Origin: a virus
Reading direction: 5' to 3' (one strand)
IMG/VR virus record: IMGVR_UViG_3300021185_001461
Span: 57,229 to 121,228 of that record
Length of the DNA: 64,000 nucleotides
The first letter of the stretch is position 1. Each line of letters opens with the position of its first letter. The notes below the pieces were generated by a model. It was given only the letters and a program-made list of their open reading frames with translations, had not been told where the DNA came from and did not search any database. Below, in pieces: positions 62,601-64,000 of this stretch. Both the position numbers and the translations under genes were made by a program.

Positions 62601-62736
62601 CCAGAACTACCGTTATTGGGCAAGATATTTGGCCACAATGCTAGACATCTTGCCCTATTATTGTTATAAGGGGGCCGGTCATATATATGAATTACCCTAT
62701 ATGAATCAATAAGGTGTTGCATTTTTGCAACAATCG

Positions 62737-62754
62737 TTTGCATACGTATGCAAA
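62737..62754. repeat. 18-bp perfect palindrome
   Basis: TTTGCATACGTATGCAAA equals its own reverse complement over 18 bases. It could be a dimer-binding operator or form a cruciform. It lies just past the T-run of the second terminator. Confidence 0.85.
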
Positions 62755-62803
62755 AAGGCCAGGTCATATATAGGATATCATATATATGTCTGAACCTCTG
62801 GCC
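62752..62803 (-). terminator. second rho-independent terminator
   Basis: GGCCAG pairs with CTGGCC (62798-62803 with 62757-62762), with inner AT-rich pairing, and is followed by five T on the minus strand. Confidence 0.6.
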
Positions 62804-62810
62804 AAAAAGA

Positions 62811-62841
62811 AACCCCATTGCACGGTCAACACAATGGGGTT
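62811..62841 (-). terminator. strong rho-independent terminator
   Basis: A ten-pair perfect stem AACCCCATTG/CAATGGGGTT with an 11-base loop is followed by TCTTTTT on the minus strand. Confidence 0.88.
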
Positions 62842-62957
62842 GTGTATAGTTAGTTAAGGAGCCAGCCCCATAACACAAGGGTTGGTGACCGTTATATACA
62901 CTGTAGCAACCTAACGTACTACGTTTCCTCCCAAGAGGAACTTGAATAGTCTTTTAA

Positions 62958-63152
62958 CTATTCTTTTGTGGAATCTGGTTGGCTTTTAGCTGGACCACGT
63001 CTGCGATTACGTGTCCATTGTCCCACCTGAAGGTTCTCAGTGCGGGCACCAGTTTCACAAACCGTGATCTTTCCACCACGGGCTAGGTATTCTTTAACGG
63101 ATTCCTCCGTAAACTTGTCTGATTGTTGTTTGGTTATGTTGATATTGCTCAT
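62958..63152 (-). CDS. small conserved-type phage protein, 64 aa
   Basis: The ATG at 63152 overlaps the previous stop (ATGA) and is preferred to one 24 bases upstream. The 64-residue protein has E-Y-L-A-R-G-G-K-I-T-V-C near residues 21-32, a motif seen in many short phage proteins. It has a basic R-N-R-R-R-G-P-A-K tail that may contact nucleic acid. The function is unknown. Confidence 0.65.
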   Translation of the reverse strand: MSNINITKQQSDKFTEESVKEYLARGGKITVCETGARTENLQVGQWTRNRRRGPAKSQPDSTKE

Positions 63153-63484
63153 ACAGCTACCTTGAATTCTAGACAACCTGAGCTACTATTCCACCAAATA
63201 TCGTTTAAATATCTATTGCGTTTGCCTACACAGTCCATTAAATGACTTGCGGCTCTGCATGCTGCCGATTGATCTACCAATCCATCTGTTACTGTAACAG
63301 CATAATCGCTTTCCCATATGAGGTCTACGTCCTTTGCAGCTGAGTTATTATAGTCCGGACACACTGTACGCAGTCGATATGATCCGTCTGGAATTTGGTA
63401 TTCGGGTTTCGCACAGTCCCATATTACGCCGTCTTCTGTGACTACATCTTCAAAACTATTAGCGTGTAATTCTGTCATACTCAT
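63149..63484 (-). CDS. hypothetical early protein, 111 aa
   Basis: This 111-residue protein begins M-S-M-T-E-L-H-A-N-S-F-E-D-V-V and carries several acidic residues and four Cys. It has no membrane segment and no recognised fold. A perfect sigma-70-type promoter lies 31 bases upstream of its ATG, so early expression is likely. It is coupled to the next small gene by ATGA. Confidence 0.7.
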   Translation of the reverse strand: MSMTELHANSFEDVVTEDGVIWDCAKPEYQIPDGSYRLRTVCPDYNNSAAKDVDLIWESDYAVTVTDGLVDQSAACRAASHLMDCVGKRNRYLNDIWWNSSSGCLEFKVAV

Positions 63485-63514
63485 CTTGTAGAACCTTTCT
63501 GTTTATTGTTCCTT

Positions 63515-63543
63515 ATTATAGCTTAATTGTAGGTGTCTGTCAA
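63515..63543 (-). promoter_or_regulatory. sigma-70-type promoter TTGACA-17-TATAAT
   Basis: Both boxes are perfect with a 17-base spacer. It overlaps the end of the upstream small gene and drives the 111- and 64-residue genes. Confidence 0.88.
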
Positions 63544-63765
63544 CCCAGAATCTACTGTACAACTAAAGCTTCTGCCCTGTGAAATCATGCCTAAATCCCC
63601 CACAGGTTCTAATTGTGAAAATATGTTATCCAACATCTGTATCTCATAGTCTGAACTCTCTGCTATATAGTCAAGTTTATCCAACATATTGAATCCTATA
63701 TATAGAACCAGACCCATCCATATGCCCACAGTTAAACCCAACATAGTAGTAAAGATAGCTCTCAT
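63523..63765 (-). CDS. small membrane protein, 80 aa
   Basis: The start at 63765 overlaps the stop of the 27-residue gene (ATGA) and is preferred to an ATG 36 bases upstream. Residues about 5-27 form one hydrophobic span with Gly and Met, followed by an acidic soluble tail. No family is recognised. It and the upstream mini-gene form a two-gene membrane unit. Confidence 0.62.
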   Translation of the reverse strand: MRAIFTTMLGLTVGIWMGLVLYIGFNMLDKLDYIAESSDYEIQMLDNIFSQLEPVGDLGMISQGRSFSCTVDSGLTDTYN

Positions 63766-63845
63766 AATCCCATAGTAGTAGCAAATGAATGCAGTAACCA
63801 ATACACACCTAATCCTATTGCTATTAATCCTATTATTCTGATCAT
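63762..63845 (-). CDS. mini membrane protein, 27 aa
   Basis: The 27-residue frame starts with ATG preceded by AAAGGACAG and is almost wholly hydrophobic after M-I-R-I-I-G. It is coupled by ATGA to the next gene and follows a good promoter, so it may be a real leader or membrane peptide. Confidence 0.5.
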   Translation of the reverse strand: MIRIIGLIAIGLGVYWLLHSFATTMGL

Positions 63846-63880
63846 ACTGTCCTTTCAGTTATTCTCATATTATACTACAT

Positions 63881-63909
63881 AGTATACACTATTATAACAC
63901 GTTTGTCAA
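63881..63909 (-). promoter_or_regulatory. sigma-70-type promoter TTGACA-17-TATACT
   Basis: The minus strand carries TTGACA, 17 bases and TATACT, about 36 bases before the ATG at 63845. The last 90 bases of the window show no gene. Confidence 0.75.
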
Positions 63910-64000
63910 CCGAAAAGTCTTGGTTTTATATGCAATATATACACCATTTAGAACCGGTATTCCCTATAGTGAAGCACAGTGTAGTATATTGTGGTTTTAA

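Larger units (their letters stand above)
62618..62957 (-). ncRNA. 340-base hairpin-dense 3' region with two terminators
   Basis: No believable gene lies here. On the minus strand it follows the 64-residue gene and carries a series of perfect stems: GAATAG/CTATTC (near 62944), TTCCTC/GAGGAA, AACGT/ACGTT, a strong terminator at 62811-62841, a second GGCCAG/CTGGCC stem-loop with T-run at 62752-62803, a palindrome at 62737-62754, GTTGC/GCAAC near 62715, and a nine-pair GGGCAAGAT/ATCTTGCCC stem (62618-62655). Such density is unusual for a simple gene end. It may be a processed small RNA or a stacked terminator array. Confidence 0.5.

Noticed and set aside
62597-62878. 93-residue minus-strand frame
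   Set aside because: It runs through two terminators, a palindrome and a leading promoter. Its composition and lack of a ribosome site argue against coding.
1-64000. CRISPR array or transposon
   Set aside because: No regularly spaced repeats of 25-40 bases, no transposase and no inverted terminal repeats with target duplication were seen. The only mobile-type genes are the HNH protein and possibly the GIY-YIG protein.

Overview
The window is a stretch of a tailed double-stranded DNA phage genome of the T4-like contractile-tail type, AT-rich, most like marine T4-like viruses (cyanophage/pelagiphage relatives). The evidence is a set of recognisable T4 homologues: major capsid protein gp23, scaffold gp22, prohead protease gp21, portal gp20, baseplate proteins gp26, gp48-like, gp53, gp5, gp25 and gp6, the recombination pair gp46/gp47 and the late sigma factor gp55. 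No photosynthesis gene, tRNA gene, insertion sequence or CRISPR array is visible, and the host cannot be named from this sequence.

Layout. (1) 1-12.9 kb, minus strand: head and structural genes, read right to left. They are two tape-measure-like paralogues, portal, a small protein, an acidic core protein, gp21, gp22, gp23, a 50-residue basic protein, then fibre-like proteins including a PKD-repeat protein that runs off the left edge. (2) 13.0-14.1 kb, plus strand: gp26 followed by a gp51-like frame, apparently joined by -1 frameshifting. (3) 14.1-19.5 kb, minus strand: a 0.64 kb hairpin-rich non-coding stretch, a GIY-YIG protein, gp46, gp47 and gp55. (4) 19.6-42.8 kb, plus strand: nucleotidyltransferase, tail-tube cap, baseplate hub and spike, wedge, a 3,416-residue structural protein and fibre-like proteins. 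(5) 42.8-60.0 kb, mainly plus strand: an 18-gene enzyme island with tightly overlapping genes. It holds glycosyltransferase-like proteins, a nitroreductase, three radical SAM proteins, an SGNH hydrolase, a methyltransferase/kinase-like fusion, a 2-oxoglutarate oxygenase, two sulfotransferase-like proteins, a HAD phosphatase, a sugar nucleotidyltransferase and a phosphodiesterase-like protein. (6) 60-64 kb, minus strand: tiny early-type genes, several probably membrane proteins, mixed with non-coding hairpin-rich RNA candidates.

Two promoter grammars are visible. Structural genes carry a T4-late-like element (consensus near [T/G/C]ATAAATA), which fits the gp55 encoded here. gp55/gp47/gp46, the non-coding RNAs and the small-gene region carry bacterial sigma-70-type promoters (TTGACA, 16-18 bases, TATAAT-like). 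The enzyme island has both types superimposed, so it could be expressed early and late. At four genes the late element sits at exactly the spacing that puts the predicted transcription start on the A of the ATG, which predicts leaderless late messages.

The best candidate for an undescribed system is the enzyme island. Its mixture of sugar-nucleotide and glycosyl-transfer enzymes with radical SAM, oxygenase, methyl-, sulfo- and kinase-like enzymes suggests synthesis or tailoring of a complex glycan or small molecule, on the virion fibres or on the host surface. That function is inferred; the sequence does not prove it.
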